Part shown: piece by piece, positions 48,411-60,497 of the stretch
Numbering within the stretch: the stretch's first letter is position 1
Layout of the letters: the number at the start of each line of letters is the position of its first letter
Assembly (NCBI RefSeq): GCF_014633365.1
Contig: NC_068351.1
Coordinates: 3,644,879 to 3,708,878 of the forward strand
Length of the DNA stretch: 64,000 nucleotides
Origin: Diospyros lotus
Lineage: Eukaryota; Streptophyta; Magnoliopsida; Ericales; Ebenaceae
Direction: 5' to 3'
The notes under the pieces: model-generated
Told to the model about the DNA's origin: nothing
Seen by the model: only the letters and a program-made list of their open reading frames with translations
Databases searched by the model: none
Position numbers and translations under genes: made by a program

Positions 48411-48695
48411 AAGGATAGTCGACTATGTTTTTCATTCTGTTAACTATGCCTCAAAATAGTCGACTATTTTGGTTGTTCTGTCGACTATTCAAGGCATCTG
48501 TCGACTATTTTTACCATCTGTCAACTATCGAGTAAGGATAGTCGACTATGCCTTTTGATCTGTCGACTATTCAAATGTGTCTATCGACTATTGTAAATTT
48601 TGTGTTATAAGATAGTCGACTATTCGTTTTGTCTGTCGACTATTTCTTGCTTTACTTGTAAAAATAGTCAACTATGCATTTCTTCTGTCGACTAT
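48411..48695 (+). repeat. Array of about 13 GTCGACTAT motifs
   Basis: About 13 copies of GTCGACTAT or one-base variants (GTCAACTAT, ATCGACTAT) occur in about 285 bp, roughly every 20 bp, several extended to the palindrome ATAGTCGACTAT. Spacers are not conserved. Confidence 0.85.
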
Positions 48696-49002
48696 TTCTT
48701 TTTGCAGAAAGCTCCAAAGGCTATTTTTTCAAATCCCAACGGCTCCAAACGGCTATATTTCTTTTCAACTTTGTGGGACACTTATATATACATGTCATAG
48801 ATGATCAAGAGAAAGCTAATGGACGGGAATGAAATTATTTGAGCTTACTGTTATTCTCATTTGTATTTAAAATCGTCTGTGCTTTAATTTTCTCTCTTCA
48901 AGGCTTCGATCTTCACTTGTAATTATTTACTTCAAGCCTTGTATCATTTTTGAGAGATCATTGTAACTAAGAGTTGTACTCTTAGATTCTCTATTCAATT
49001 GT

Positions 49003-49094
49003 TTGTATTTTTCCTAGCAATAGCTAGAGGGCCCATTAAATTGGGAGGTTGTATTTTTCCTAGCAGTAGCTAGAGGGCCCATTAAATTGGGAGG
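49003..49094 (+). repeat. 46-bp tandem duplication
   Basis: Two units, 49003-49048 and 49049-49094, each beginning TTGTATTTTTCCTAGCA and ending AAATTGGGAGG, differ by a single base. A partial third copy follows. Confidence 0.85.
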
Positions 49095-49673
49095 TTGTAT
49101 TTCCTAGCTTGTGTAACTAGAGGGCTTACTTGTGTAAGTAGGAGGTTTTAGTGAATTGGTTTAAAATCCTTAGTGGGAGCTAAGGTAGTGGATTAGGCTT
49201 GGTTTAAGCCGAACCACTATAAATCATTTGTCTCATTTATTCTTCTTGCTTTACATTTGTCATTTTATATGTTCTATGTTTTAAATCACTGAAACCTCAA
49301 TTGGGTCAAAAAGTTTTCAAGTTCTATCAAAATTTTTAAAATATCCAATTCACCCCCCTCTTGGTGTGTGCCATAGCACCTCTCGTTCTAACATTTTTAA
49401 GTATTAAAAATTCAACAAGATGATTTAAAATTTAAAAGTAGTTAAATTATAATTACTTAAAATACAGATATTTAAAATTTATTTATTTATATTATTTGGC
49501 AATTTAATTATATTTGTTATTTGTTATATTAATTATATTTTACATTTTAAATATATGTGTGAGAATGAAATCAATGATATTTTAAAAAACGAGTAAAAAA
49601 ATTTAAAAGGCCTAAACTTAAAAACATAAAAAATAAATACATTAATAAAAAAATAAAAAAAATTAAAATACCT

Positions 49674-49757
49674 CCGCACCGCGAGGTGCGGGGATTGTTG
49701 AGACCCCCGCGCCTCGCGGTGCGGGGGTTTCAGCAGCCTCCGCACCGCGAGGTGCGG
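49674..49757 (+). repeat. Hairpin array, right arm: 3 units of 33 bp
   Basis: CCGCACCGCGAGGTGCGG and one-base variants start at 49674, 49707 and 49740. It is the mirror partner of the array at 47389-47543 but has three units rather than five. It is followed by CCATGGCCGCGGCC at 49764. Confidence 0.9.
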
Positions 49758-50225
49758 AGGTTTCCATGGCCGCGGCCAGGCTTTTGTGTGTTAGTGTGTG
49801 TGATATATATATATATATATAAAAGTGTGTGTGCTTTTGTGTATCAATGTGTGTGTATATATATATATGTGTTTGTGGTGCTGGGTTCATGCCGCTGTGT
49901 GTGTATATATATATATATAGTGTGTATGCTGGGTTTATATATATATAGAGAGAGTGTGTGTGTGTGTGCGCTCGCGCTTGTGTGTTGGGGGAGGTCATGG
50001 CCGACCCAGCAGCTGGGTTCATGACCGCATGTGTGTGTATATATATATATGTGTGTGTTTGTGTGCGAGAGAGAAATAGAGAAGCGAGGTGGAGGCTGAC
50101 AATTTGAGAAGAAAATGGGTTGTGGAGGGGTAAAATAGGAATTTTAAAATTAATGTGGAATTTTATGAGATTTGGGTTATGAAGAGTAAAATCACGGGTT
50201 CTAAATAGAATTTCCCCATTTTTAA

Positions 50226-52915
50226 TCTTTACACTCGTATTGAAAAACACCTAAGAAAAAAAGTCATTTTTACCCTTATTTATAGCAATCCATCATTGCA
50301 CATCCATCATCGCCAATGGAAACTTGGGTCGTCGGCGATGATGGGAGATGATGGTCGGGTGCAATAATGGCAGACGATGATGGGTGATGCAAGTGAGATG
50401 GCTTTGTACAAGGATATTTTAAAAAAATAATTATGTAATTATAGAAAGTAATTATGAAAAATAAAAAAAGTGGGTGCAAATTGAATTGAGTGTGACATTT
50501 TCCATTTAAATGGGATAAAGGCTGCCACAACTGTCCCAATTGCTAAACACTTCCTTTTTCAAGAAAATACACTCTGTCAAGGCAATGGTAATGGTGGGGG
50601 GATGTGGGCCTTTGGGCAAGGCCGACAGCATGCAGATAGGCCTCACTTGTTGTGGCTGTAACTGTCCATCTCCAAGATGGGCCTCCCCCATGGCCCATCT
50701 TTGTTTGCTTGAAGCTAAGGGACTATCCGTCCACCCCACCAAAGGGGCAGAACACATTTATTTTTATCCTGGTATTATAAATTAAGTACATATTATTATG
50801 TAATAATAATACGTGGAGTCATCCTCTTCCTTCGATTTAGCGGCGGACCAACCAGGTTTCGTGGGCTTCTGCCACGTGTAAGGGTAGTGATGACGCCTGG
50901 ATTCCGGTTTATGACACGTAGGTCTGGTTAATGATTGCAGTTCAATTGCCTGGTTGAAAATGAATATGGTTTAGTGAATGATTTCAAGGTCTAATAAATG
51001 TTAATTATTTAAATATTATAAATTTATTATTAAATATTAAAATTTATTAAATTCCAATGAATTTGGATAATGAATTTCCAAATCTGTTATATTTAGTGAA
51101 ACGTGCGGGATGGAAACTTTATGCCCTATTTTTTTAATTATTTTATGTTGTTTCCAGTTTTTAATTTTTAATTTTTTAAAATAATAAAAACATATTTATT
51201 TTTATATTTTAAATATGAAAAAATATATAAAAAAATTCCAAATGATAAAAAATTATTTTAACTGTTTTTATTACAAATACATTTAAAATTTTTAAAATAC
51301 AAAAAATGTAAACAAAAAAAATAAGTTTTCAACAATCTTAAAACACACTCAAAATACAAAATTAAAAATTAATTCAAAACTTAAAATTAAAAATTAAAAT
51401 ACAAAGAGAACATAACTTTTTATTATTTCAATTATATCATTGTATTTATATTTTAAGTTAATTTAAATTTTATATTTTGATGTGTAAAAAAAATAAAATG
51501 TGATGAGTCAATTTTATTTTGTTTATACATTAAAATATAAAAATTAAATTAATTCAAAAATATAGATATATGGATGTAATTGAAATAATAAAAATTTAGA
51601 TTATCACAAAAAAATATAAAAGTAAGAATTTAAATTGATTCGAAAGTATAAGTTTTAATTAAAATAATAAAAAATTTAAATAATCACAAAAAAAAATATA
51701 AAAGTATTGAGAGATTTCAAACGTCTCATGCCTAAATCTTTTTACCCAAATGGAGCCCACAAGGTGGTCCAAAGCATGGAATCGTCTTTTGCTTCAAAAG
51801 ACCATTTATATTTAAAAATAAATTTATAGGATATTTAGTAAATTTAATTTAAGTGAGTTGAATTAGATGATTTAAATTTAATTTGAGTATTCTAATCCAT
51901 CTTTTACAGAATAATTATAATTAAAATTTAACTCAATTTACCAATTTATCAAATATCTTTATAAACTCAAATTCATCTCACTTCACGTCTTATACTTTAT
52001 TTCACTTCAATCCCAAACCGGCCCAAGTATGCCATTATTTTAAAGTATAAGGATTTGTTTGTAAAAAAAAAAAGTGAATTCATTTTTGTTACAAAAGTAA
52101 TTTTATTTTTAAATCTTGGGTCAAATTAAAAAAAATAATAAGTTAAATTACATAAATTCAAGGCAAAATTATCTAATGCCATGAGAATTTGCACCAATGA
52201 ATTGATTACACCTCTATTGTTTTTGATACACATAGTTGCTTTGATAACGTGATTTATTATCGTGAATTCTCTTATTACATCTTTATAATTTATTTAAGAG
52301 TAATTTATAAAGATCACCCTTTAAAATTTACTTAATCATAAAAATACTTTTGACATTTTGAAAATTATAATGAATACTTTTTGTTTAGTAAGATGTTAAA
52401 AGTTAGATGAAATGATAAAAATACTCTCAATTTTAAGATTATTGAAGAAATAAAAAGACTATTAGTGATTGTTGTTAGTCACTATCAATAGTTGTCGAAA
52501 CCTTAAGTACCACTATGATTTTATTAGAGAACTTTGTAAAAATACTCTGCAACTAAAAGAAAAAAAAAGAAATAGAAAGAAGAGAGAGAAAAGTAAGGGT
52601 CATATTTTGGTATTTTAAAAATATTTAATTATAATATATTGATAATAAAAGAAAAGGGCAATGTGATATTAAAATATAAAAATATTTATTGTACATTTTT
52701 TAACATCGAGAGTACTGAACACAATTTTTTTTATTTATTTAAATATATTTAAAAGTAAATATGTTAATATTTTTTATATTACTATATTTAATTTTATAGG
52801 AAGTTTAAATGCGTTTTTGAGAAAAAAAATGTTAAAATAAAAACCTAAAATTAAAAATAAAATAAAAATACGGCAAATTCCATAAAATGTTAAAAAATAG
52901 TATTTGCATTCATTC
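50226..52915. other. Intergenic DNA, no gene seen
   Basis: 50226-50800 is of mixed composition; 51000-52900 is very AT-rich. Short frames lack motifs. Nothing recognisable was found. Confidence 0.5.
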
Positions 52916-53374
52916 GTTTCCGTTGAGCGCTCTCCCTCTTTCTCTCTCGCTCTCTCTCTCTTTCTAGAGACTATATATCTATGTCCCTGTCATCGTTGGG
53001 TTGATCGGCCTGAAAGCTTCTCGCCGTCCGGCAGTCACTCCGGCGAGCCGTCGTGGACGATTTCCGTATCGGTCCACCACCGGTGAACTGTCTTCCAAAT
53101 TTAAAACCCAACGGTACAGGTTTTTCTCTCCGGTTAATTCATGCAGTAGATTAATTGTTGCTTTATTCTGCATTCACGACGATTTCAATCTGTCAAAACA
53201 TCATATATGGCACGAATTCGTGGCTGTTTATGCTGATTATCGATCTGAAAAAATCAGTCATCAAAGCCAATCTTGATGATTTGAAAAAGGAAGATATAGA
53301 CACACACACACACACACACACGAGCATATTGTTTTTGTGCGTGCAAGTTTAGGGTTAGGGCACATCAGATTGGG
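52916..53374 (+). promoter_or_regulatory. Probable 5' UTR region of the PP2A B' gene
   Basis: A CTCTCT-rich leader (52925-52965) and GC-richer DNA precede the start codon. An (AC)11 tract occupies about 53300-53321. The transcription start and any leader intron cannot be fixed by eye. Confidence 0.45.
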
Positions 53375-54499
53375 ATGTTCAACAAGATCATAAAACGTGG
53401 TCAACGTAAGCTAGCGAAATCGGATGCTCACGATTTCGGGTCAAATGTTGTTGTAAATCATGCTTCCAGGGGTGGACCGGTACCTTCCGTGGCCAATTCA
53501 GGTGGTGCCGCGGCGGCAGCTATGGCTCCCCCTTGGGGTACCGTAGAGACCCTCCCTATGTTAAGGGACATTCCGGTGTCAGAACGCCAGAACTTATTCC
53601 TTAAGAAATTGCAGATTTGTTGCTTCCAATTTGATTTTTCCGACACTCTGAAAATGGTTAGAGAGAAGGAGATCAAGAGGCAGACCCTCACGGAGCTTGT
53701 TGATTATGTACAATCTGGTTCGGGGAAAATTACAGAGGGTAACCAGGAAGAGATGATTCGGATGATTTCAGTCAATATTTTCCGATGTTTCCCTCCAGCA
53801 TCCCATGAAAATACTGGTTCTGAAAATGTGGACCCAGAGGAGGAGGAGCTATACCTTGATCCAGTATGGCCCCATTTACAGATTGTGTACGAGCTGCTTC
53901 TGCGGTACGTGGTTTCATCTGATACAGACACCAAGATTGCCAAGCGGTACATTGATCATTCATTCGTTTTAAAACTACTTGACTTGTTTGATTCTGAGGA
54001 CCCCCGAGAGCGGGAGTATTTGAAGACAATCCTACATCGGATATATGGAAAGTTCATGGTACATCGTCCATTTATTAGGAAAGCAATCTGCAATATATTT
54101 TATCGATTTATATATGAAACGGAGAGGCACAGTGGTATTAGTGAGCTTCTGGAGATTCTTGGGAGCATAATTAATGGGTTTGCTCTGCCAATGAAAGAGG
54201 AGCATAAATTGTTTCTTGTTCGAGGGCTTATACCCCTCCACAAGCCAAAGCCAATTGGCGTGTATCATCAGCAGCTCTCATACTGCATTATTCAGTTTGT
54301 GGAAAAAGATTACAAGCTCGCTGACAATGTTGTAAGGGGTTTGTTGAAATATTGGCCTGTCACCAATTGCCAGAAGGAGGTTTTGTTCCTTGGGGAGCTA
54401 GAAGAAGTACTGGAGGCAACACAGGCTGCAGAATTTCAGCGCTGCATGGTCCCTCTTTTCAGACAGATAGCCCGCTGCCTCAATAGTTCTCATTTTCAG
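53375..54499 (+). CDS. PP2A B' (B56) regulatory subunit, first coding exon only
   Basis: The first 375 residues of a protein usually near 500. B' subunits bind the PP2A A/C core and select substrates. The variable N-terminus [17 protein letters not shown] is followed by [11 protein letters not shown], an Ala/Gly-rich linker and the HEAT-like B56 domain: [141 protein letters not shown] and [17 protein letters not shown]. It ends at SSHFQ with a donor (CAG|GTATGA). The expected continuation AERALFLWNN is not found before 64000, so the rest lies outside, behind an intron of more than 9.5 kb. Closest to the plant alpha/beta group. Confidence 0.93.
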
Positions 54500-55129
54500 G
54501 TATGAAGAGACTCGGAAACCTTTAGATTTGCATCTCCATACATTGATTTCTATGTCATAATGTCAGCATAATGCATTAGTTCTGAAATTTACTGCATGTG
54601 TAATTGTTGGTGTGTAGATCGTTATCAGGTTGTCTGTGTTATGAATATCTCTTACTGCATCTTTGCCTGCTTGTTTGTTTTTTACAGAGCTTTGTTGTTA
54701 TTCATCTTGTTTATTGTATTTAAAAGCATAGCTTAACGGAGCCATTCTCATTTTCTGCTTTTATTGTTGATGGAGGAGATTCCCTTTCTATCCTTTTTTC
54801 CCCCTCAATTCTTGGATGAGCTTTATCAGCTGTAGATATATAGGTTGTTACTCCGTATCTTTGTTCTTTTGCTTGTACAGTGTTTATCCCATTTGTGATA
54901 TGATACTCTTTTGTCCTCTCTATTCCTTTGTTTGTTGCTGTTCTTCTTACTTTTCCTTTTTTTTTCCCTACTATCTTCTTCTATTATTATTTTTTATTAT
55001 CGCACACTAGTTTTTAGCTTAGCCAAAGGCTTAGGAGCTAATCCACTCAAATTGCTTTTTGGGCTTAATTATGCAATTTGTGGATATCCAAATGGATCAT
55101 TATAGACTCAAAAGGTGGGGTTGGATGAA
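54500..55129 (+). other. Start of PP2A B' intron 1, no insertion
   Basis: Begins with GTATGA and has T-rich intron composition. No coding or transposon signal is seen before the chromovirus insertion. Confidence 0.6.
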
Positions 55130-55134
55130 TTGGT

Positions 55135-55474
55135 TGCTAGAATGCGATTCTGACAAGAAGTGTTCTCTCGCAATTCAGAGAGAATTGCTTGGGAACTGGT
55201 AGATTAGAAGGACAGAAAGAACATGAGGGAGAGAATTAGAGAAAGAGAGAGAATTCAAGAAATTGGGAGGGAAAAATGATTCAATTGAATTGCCAAAAGA
55301 TGCCTCTCCTGGCGGCGAAGGTTGGTTATATACTTACCAAGCCTTGGCGCCAATATTTGGTTACATTTGAATTGAAAGACATGTGTTGTAATTGCCTATC
55401 TACTCCTTATTACAGCAATACCCCTTACCCCCCTATCTTAGTAATCTCTTTGTTTACATAAGAGTCCCGTGACA
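55135..55474 (-). repeat. Chromovirus 3' LTR
   Basis: 340 bp. On the + strand it runs TGCTAGAATGCG to CCCGTGACA, preceded by TTGGT. Confidence 0.9.
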
Positions 55475-55523
55475 AATTCCCCTCTGCTAGAAACATTACT
55501 TGTCCTCAAGTAATTCATAGAAG

Positions 55524-58500
55524 TCATGCTGCCCTTGGAAACTGTTTCAGGAGGTCGGGAATGTACTCCCAAGTGTTGTTTTCAGGGTGTGGATTGGACC
55601 AGCAAACTAGGAATTTCGTGATCGGTGCTTGATGCTTGTAGATTATTCTTCTGTCCATTATAGCGATGGGCTCATGTTCCTGTGGTGCTAGTTGTATTGT
55701 GGAAGGTAGGGCAAAACTAATTGGATTGGTGCCCAGGGAAGGTTTGAGGAGTGACACATGGAACACAGGATGTATATGAGACCCCTCTGGCAGTTGGAGT
55801 TTGTAAGCCACCTGTCCCACCTTGGCTATAACTTCACAAGGTTCGTAGAATTTGGGACTCAGTTTAGTCACTGATCTAGGGGAAAGTGTTTTTAGTTGGG
55901 CTTGCCTCAGTTTCAAGTACACCTTGTCTCCCACCGCGAATGCCCGTTCACTCCTCTTTTGGTCCGCATATTGCTTCATTCTATTTTGGGCACTGGCTAA
56001 TTCCTCCCTTAGGGTCTATAACATTTGCTGCCTCTGAACTAAATAATCATCTACCGTAGCTACTTGATTGTGAGTTCCTCCCAGTGGTAAGAGAGGGGGT
56101 TTGTAGTCATATAGCGCTTTAGACGGTGTCATCTTTAGCGAGGAGTGTGGGGTGGTATTGTACCACCATTGAGCTAATGAGAGCCATTTGTGCCACCCCG
56201 TAGAATTCATTAGACTCACACATCTTCAAGTACGTCTCGAGGCACTGATTAGTCCTTTTGGTTTGTCATCTGTCTTCGGGTGAAAGGAGGATGACATGTG
56301 TAACTGTGTCCCTAGGGATTTCATTAGCTCTTTCCAAAGGAGGTTGGTAAAGACTTTGTCTCTATCTGAAACAATCACCTGAGGCAACCCATGTAACTTG
56401 CCCACCTGATCTAAGAAGACTCTGGCCACCTCCTGTGCCGTAAATGGGTGTGACAAACCCAAGAAGTGAGCATATTTGGTTATACGATCCACCACCACTA
56501 ACACGCAGTCCCTTCCTTCTGACTTCGGTAATCCTTTTATAAAATCCATGCTGATGTGGGTCCATGCTTTGTCAGGAACTGGCAAGGGCTGCAACAGCCT
56601 TGGGGGTGAATGTTTTCATGCTTACATCTATTACAAGTGTCACAACCCTTCACATACTCTACTACATTTCTTCTCAATCCTGGCCAGAAGAATAGTTGTC
56701 TGACCTTGTTGTAGGTGTTTTGTATCCCCGAATGGCCACCCACAGAGGAGTCATGTAACGCCTTTAAGATCTTTTGTCTGAGAGTTTCATCCCCTCCAAT
56801 TATGATTCGGTCCTTATATCTCAACAATCCATTCCGCAAGGAATAGCCTAGTTTGCTGTCTGGGTCTAGGACCATTTGTTCCATCAACTCCCTGATCCAC
56901 TCTCCTTTTGTGTAACTGGTCGTTACTTCCTGGAACCAATTCGGAGTAATTGCAGTGATAGCCGTTGAGGCCCCTTCTTCCACACAACGGGATAAAGTAT
57001 CGGCTGCTTTGTTCTCCTGGCCTCTTCGATACTGAATAATATAGTCGAGTCCCATCAACCTTGACATGCCTTTCCTCTGAAGGTGGGTATGAAGTTTCTA
57101 TCGTAACAAAAACTTAAGGCTTTCGTGATCTATCTTTATGATGAACCTCTCACCTTTAAGGTAGTGCCGCCACTTCTCCATGGCTATTAGAACAACCAGC
57201 AACTCCTTATCAAACACGTTGAGGCCTAAATGCTTAGGGGTCAATGCTTGACTAATGAAGGCCAAAGGCCTTCCTCCTTGCGTCAGTACTGCCCTCACCC
57301 TACTGTCACTCGCATTGGTTTCTAGTACAAAAGGTTGATTAAAATCAGGTAGGCTCAGTGTAGGTACCTTACTCATGGCCACTTTTAATCTTTCAAATGC
57401 CTCTTTGCCCTCTCATTCCAGTGGAAGCCTTCCTTTTTTAGTAGCTCTGTCAGTGGCGTACTGAGAGTGTCATAGTCCTTGACAAATCTGCGATAATAGC
57501 TTGTGAGGCCCAAGAATCCCCGTAAGGCTTTCACATTAACCGATTTAGGCCAAGCAATCATTGCAGCCACCTTCTGGGGATCTGTACTAACTCCCGCCCC
57601 CGAGATGACATGGCCGAGATACTCCACTTGGGATTGTGCAAATGCATATTTAGACTTCTTAATGTACAACTTATTGAATCGAAGGACTTGTAGAGTTATC
57701 TTTAAGTGCTCTAGATGTGTGGCAAAAGTGGGGCTGTATACTAGAATGTCATCAAAGAATACCAAGATAAACTAGCATAGGTAGGGTTCAAATATTTGGT
57801 TCATAAGGGCTTGGAAAGTTGCTGGAGCATTAGTTAATCCAAAGGGCATTACCAAGAATTCATAATGCCCTTGGTGGGTTCTAAAGGTAGTTTTGTGGAT
57901 ATCATTGGGGTGCATTCTAATTTGATGATATCCGGATCTAAGGTTAAGTTTAGAGCCATGCAATTCATCTAACAGGTCTTCGATGATGGGTATAGGGAAT
58001 TTTTTCTTTATAGTTAGGGAATTGAGTTGGCAGTAATCAATACAAAATCGTCAACTGCTGTCTTTCTTCTTTACCAATAGCAAGGGGGAGGCATAGGGGC
58101 TGGTGCTTGGCTGTATAACAGAAGTATTTAGCATGTCTTTGATCATGCGTTCAATTTTGGCCTTCTGTTTGGGAGGGTATTTATATGAACGGATGTTAAC
58201 GGGTTCAACATTATGTTTGAGGTTGATAGTGTGGCTATTGGTCTTGGGGGTGGTAGAGACTTAGGCTCCTCAAACAAGTCCTCAAATTCATCTAAGAGTA
58301 AATTAAGATAATCTAGTTGAGTTACCTCCCAAGGAGCTTTTGTGGTTTCCACCAAATTCAATACAGAATCCCCTTCATCTTATGTGTCTCTTCCCTTCCA
58401 CGGCATGTATCGAGAGAGCTGGGCTACCTGCGTCCACTTGCTCTTGAGTAATTTATGTAACCTTTTGCCAGAGATCATTTTACATGTCCCTATCTCTGTA

Positions 58501-59896
58501 CTGTCGTTAGGGTCATCCTTCTTCCCCCTTTTTCGAATGTTACCTCCATTTTGTTAAAATCGAAGCAAATGGGGCTGACTTCCCTCATCCAATCGACCCC
58601 TAAGACCATATCACATCCTTCCAATTTGAGCAAGCGTAAATCGACCTCAAAGTCTTCCCCTTGCATCTGCTAACAAAACCCCCACACAAGCGGATTTGCA
58701 CAAAACCTTCTGGCTGTTTGCAACAGTAATTGCTAGGGGCTGAGTACCCGTGAGGTGGCACTTCAACCTCTTTGCTATCCCTTCGTCCAGGAGGCTATGA
58801 GTGCTTCCACTGTCAATCAGAATCATCAGACTACTGTCTCTTGCCTTTCCTTTCACCTTGATAATTTTGTTGGTCACCACTCCCCTTAGAGCATGCAGGG
58901 AGTTCTCCACTTTCTCCTTTTCCCCTTCCTCTTCCACAATGTCTCCGTCCTCTTCTTCTGCTCCCTCTAATAACAACAATTGCCTTTTATATTGATGACC
59001 TAGTGTGTATTTGTCCCCACACCTGAAATAGAGGCCTGCTAATCATCTCTGCTCTGTCAAGTTCCCTTGAATCGGTTGGGAGGTGCTGGTAGGGTTGCCA
59101 AACCCTTACTCCCTGAACCCATGGTTCCTCCATTCCTTCCCCATCCTCTGTTATTTACTTGCAAGAGTACTACCTACCACCCTCTATTCACTCCCCTCTG
59201 CTTCTTGACCAATGCCTTCACTGTCAACTCCTGCAGTTTGGCACACTCCACGGCCTGTTGGACAGTCTTGGGTTGGAACATTTTGACTGTAGGATGGACC
59301 TCCTCGTTCAAGCCACTAATGAAGTTTGATACGAAGTACCCTTCTGTAAGGGTCGAATTCGAAAGTAACATCAAGGCCTTCAACTCTTCAAATCTCTGTT
59401 GGTAGGCTTGCACCGATCCTCCTTGTCTCAGTTTGTTGAATTCTTCAACCACATCTAACATTCCTTTCTCCCCAAACCATTCACACAATCCTTCCACAAA
59501 TTCTTCCCACGAGCAATCTTCCCATACTCCACTCCAGCCTTGGTACCACGCGTCTCCTTCGTCGTTTAGATAGGCTACTGCGAGTGTTACCTTTTGAGCT
59601 TCAGTCACATTATACAAGCCAAACAACCTCACACAGTGCCTTGCCCACCATCTCGGATTATGGTCATCAAAAAGAGGTATCTCCATCTTAAGCATAGGAA
59701 AACCGGTCTGATGTGATCCAGTTCCGTGGCCTTGTCTCCTAATTCCTACATTCTCCTCCATCGCCTGTGGTTCAACCTCCAACTCCACCGATCCCTTCGA
59801 TTGGGCATTACCTTCTTGGCCATGTAGGATTGGCTCCGATCTATCTCTCGGCGGAAACTCAGGTGAAATCCATGCCTGAGTCTGGCGAGTGAGCAT
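55524..59896 (-). pseudogene. Chromovirus gag-pol remnant
   Basis: Minus-strand fragments in order: gag (59174-59896, WWARHCVRLFGLYNVTEAQK, WEEFVEGLCEWFGEKG); zinc knuckle near 59000 with one Cys replaced by Tyr (YFRCGDKYTLGHQY); protease (58647-58979, LMILIDSGSTHSLLDEGIA); RT (57772-57963, [13 protein letters not shown], and 57385-57765, VFFDDILVYS); RNase H (57098-57382, FVLETNASDSRVRAVL); integrase zinc finger and core (56537-57067, CDTCNRCK; 56226-56594, DFIKGLPKSEGRD); C-terminal part with chromodomain (55524-55979). Stops between RT parts and after the integrase core show it is inactive, but the RT catalytic DD is preserved. Confidence 0.9.
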
Positions 59897-60152
59897 CAGA
59901 ACAAATTATTGCATCTGATCTCTAAGGGCTTGCCCTTGCTCCCTCATTTGTTCCTCCAATCTTGTCGTTTGTGATCTACTTTCTTTGTGCCACACATTCA
60001 CCACGCCTTCAATTCTCCAACAATTCCATCCTACTTTATATCTCAACAATCGTTGTCGAAACCTGATGGAGCTGAGACTCCATATGCGTCATCCTGGTTC
60101 TGTTCGCCATCTCCTCCTTCGATCACCCCAAGATGATGCTCTGATACCAAAT

Positions 60153-60492
60153 TGTCAGAATGCGGTTCTGACAAAAAGAGTTCTCTCGCAATTTAAAGAG
60201 AATTGCGTGGGAACTGGTAGATTAGAAGGACAAAAAGAACATGAGGAAGAGAATTAGAGAAAGAGTGAGAGAATTCGAGAAATTGAGAGGGAAAAATGAT
60301 TCAATTGAATTGCCAAAAGATGCCTCTCCTGGCGGCGAAGGTTGGTTATATACTTACCAAGCCTTGGCACCAATATTTGGTTACATTTGAATTGAAAGAT
60401 GTGTTGTAACTGCCTATCTACTCCTTATTAAAGCAATACCCCTTACCCTTCTATCTTAGTAATCTCTTTATTTACATAAGAGTCCTGTGACG
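60153..60492 (-). repeat. Chromovirus 5' LTR
   Basis: 340 bp. On the + strand it runs TGTCAGAATGCG to CCTGTGACG (last base mutated from A), followed by TTGGT. Confidence 0.9.
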
Positions 60493-60497
60493 TTGGT

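Larger units (their letters stand above)
47818..49393. mobile_element. Solo LTR (copia-like) inside the Mutator-like element
   Basis: 1,576 bp running from TGATATTTTACTC to CTCGTTCTAACA, flanked by TTTTT on both sides (weak, low-complexity). The text AATTCACCCCCCTCTTGG near the right end and GAACCACTATAAATC near 49215 are typical of plant copia LTRs. No internal domain, primer site or second LTR is present. It contains a GTCGACTAT array and a 46-bp duplication. Confidence 0.7.
46956..50216. mobile_element. Mutator-like foldback element with very long inverted repeats
   Basis: Flanked by a perfect 9-bp duplication CATTTTTAA (46947-46955 and 50217-50225), the Mutator hallmark. The ends GGAAAATTCTATT and the complement of AATAGAATTTCCC are near-identical inverted repeats. 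The arms extend about 600-750 bp each and contain, in mirror order, AC/TA microsatellites, a CCATGGCCGCGGCC palindrome, a GC-rich hairpin array and an AT-rich zone. Almost all of the centre is a solo LTR (47818-49393); without it the element is about 1.7 kb, a foldback without transposase. Confidence 0.85.
55135..60492 (-). mobile_element. Ty3/gypsy chromovirus in PP2A B' intron 1
   Basis: Structurally complete antisense element of 5,358 bp. LTRs are at 55135-55474 and 60153-60492 (340 bp each, about 20 differences by eye), with a perfect 5-bp duplication TTGGT (55130-55134 and 60493-60497). The primer site (GCTCTGATACCA) lies about 3 bp from the right LTR, and an AGAGGGGAATT purine tract abuts the left one. 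The coding order on the minus strand is gag, protease, RT, RNase H, integrase, chromodomain. The terminal chromodomain (CWSNPHPENNTWEYIPDLL) places it among chromoviruses; short LTRs suggest a Reina-like lineage. Several stops and frameshifts are present. Confidence 0.92.

Noticed and set aside
48411..48695. CRISPR-like or satellite array
   Set aside because: Motifs are only 9-12 bp with irregular spacing, the genome is eukaryotic and the array lies inside an LTR.
53458..54268. Three antisense ORFs opposite the PP2A exon
   Set aside because: Shadows of the conserved B56 coding frame.
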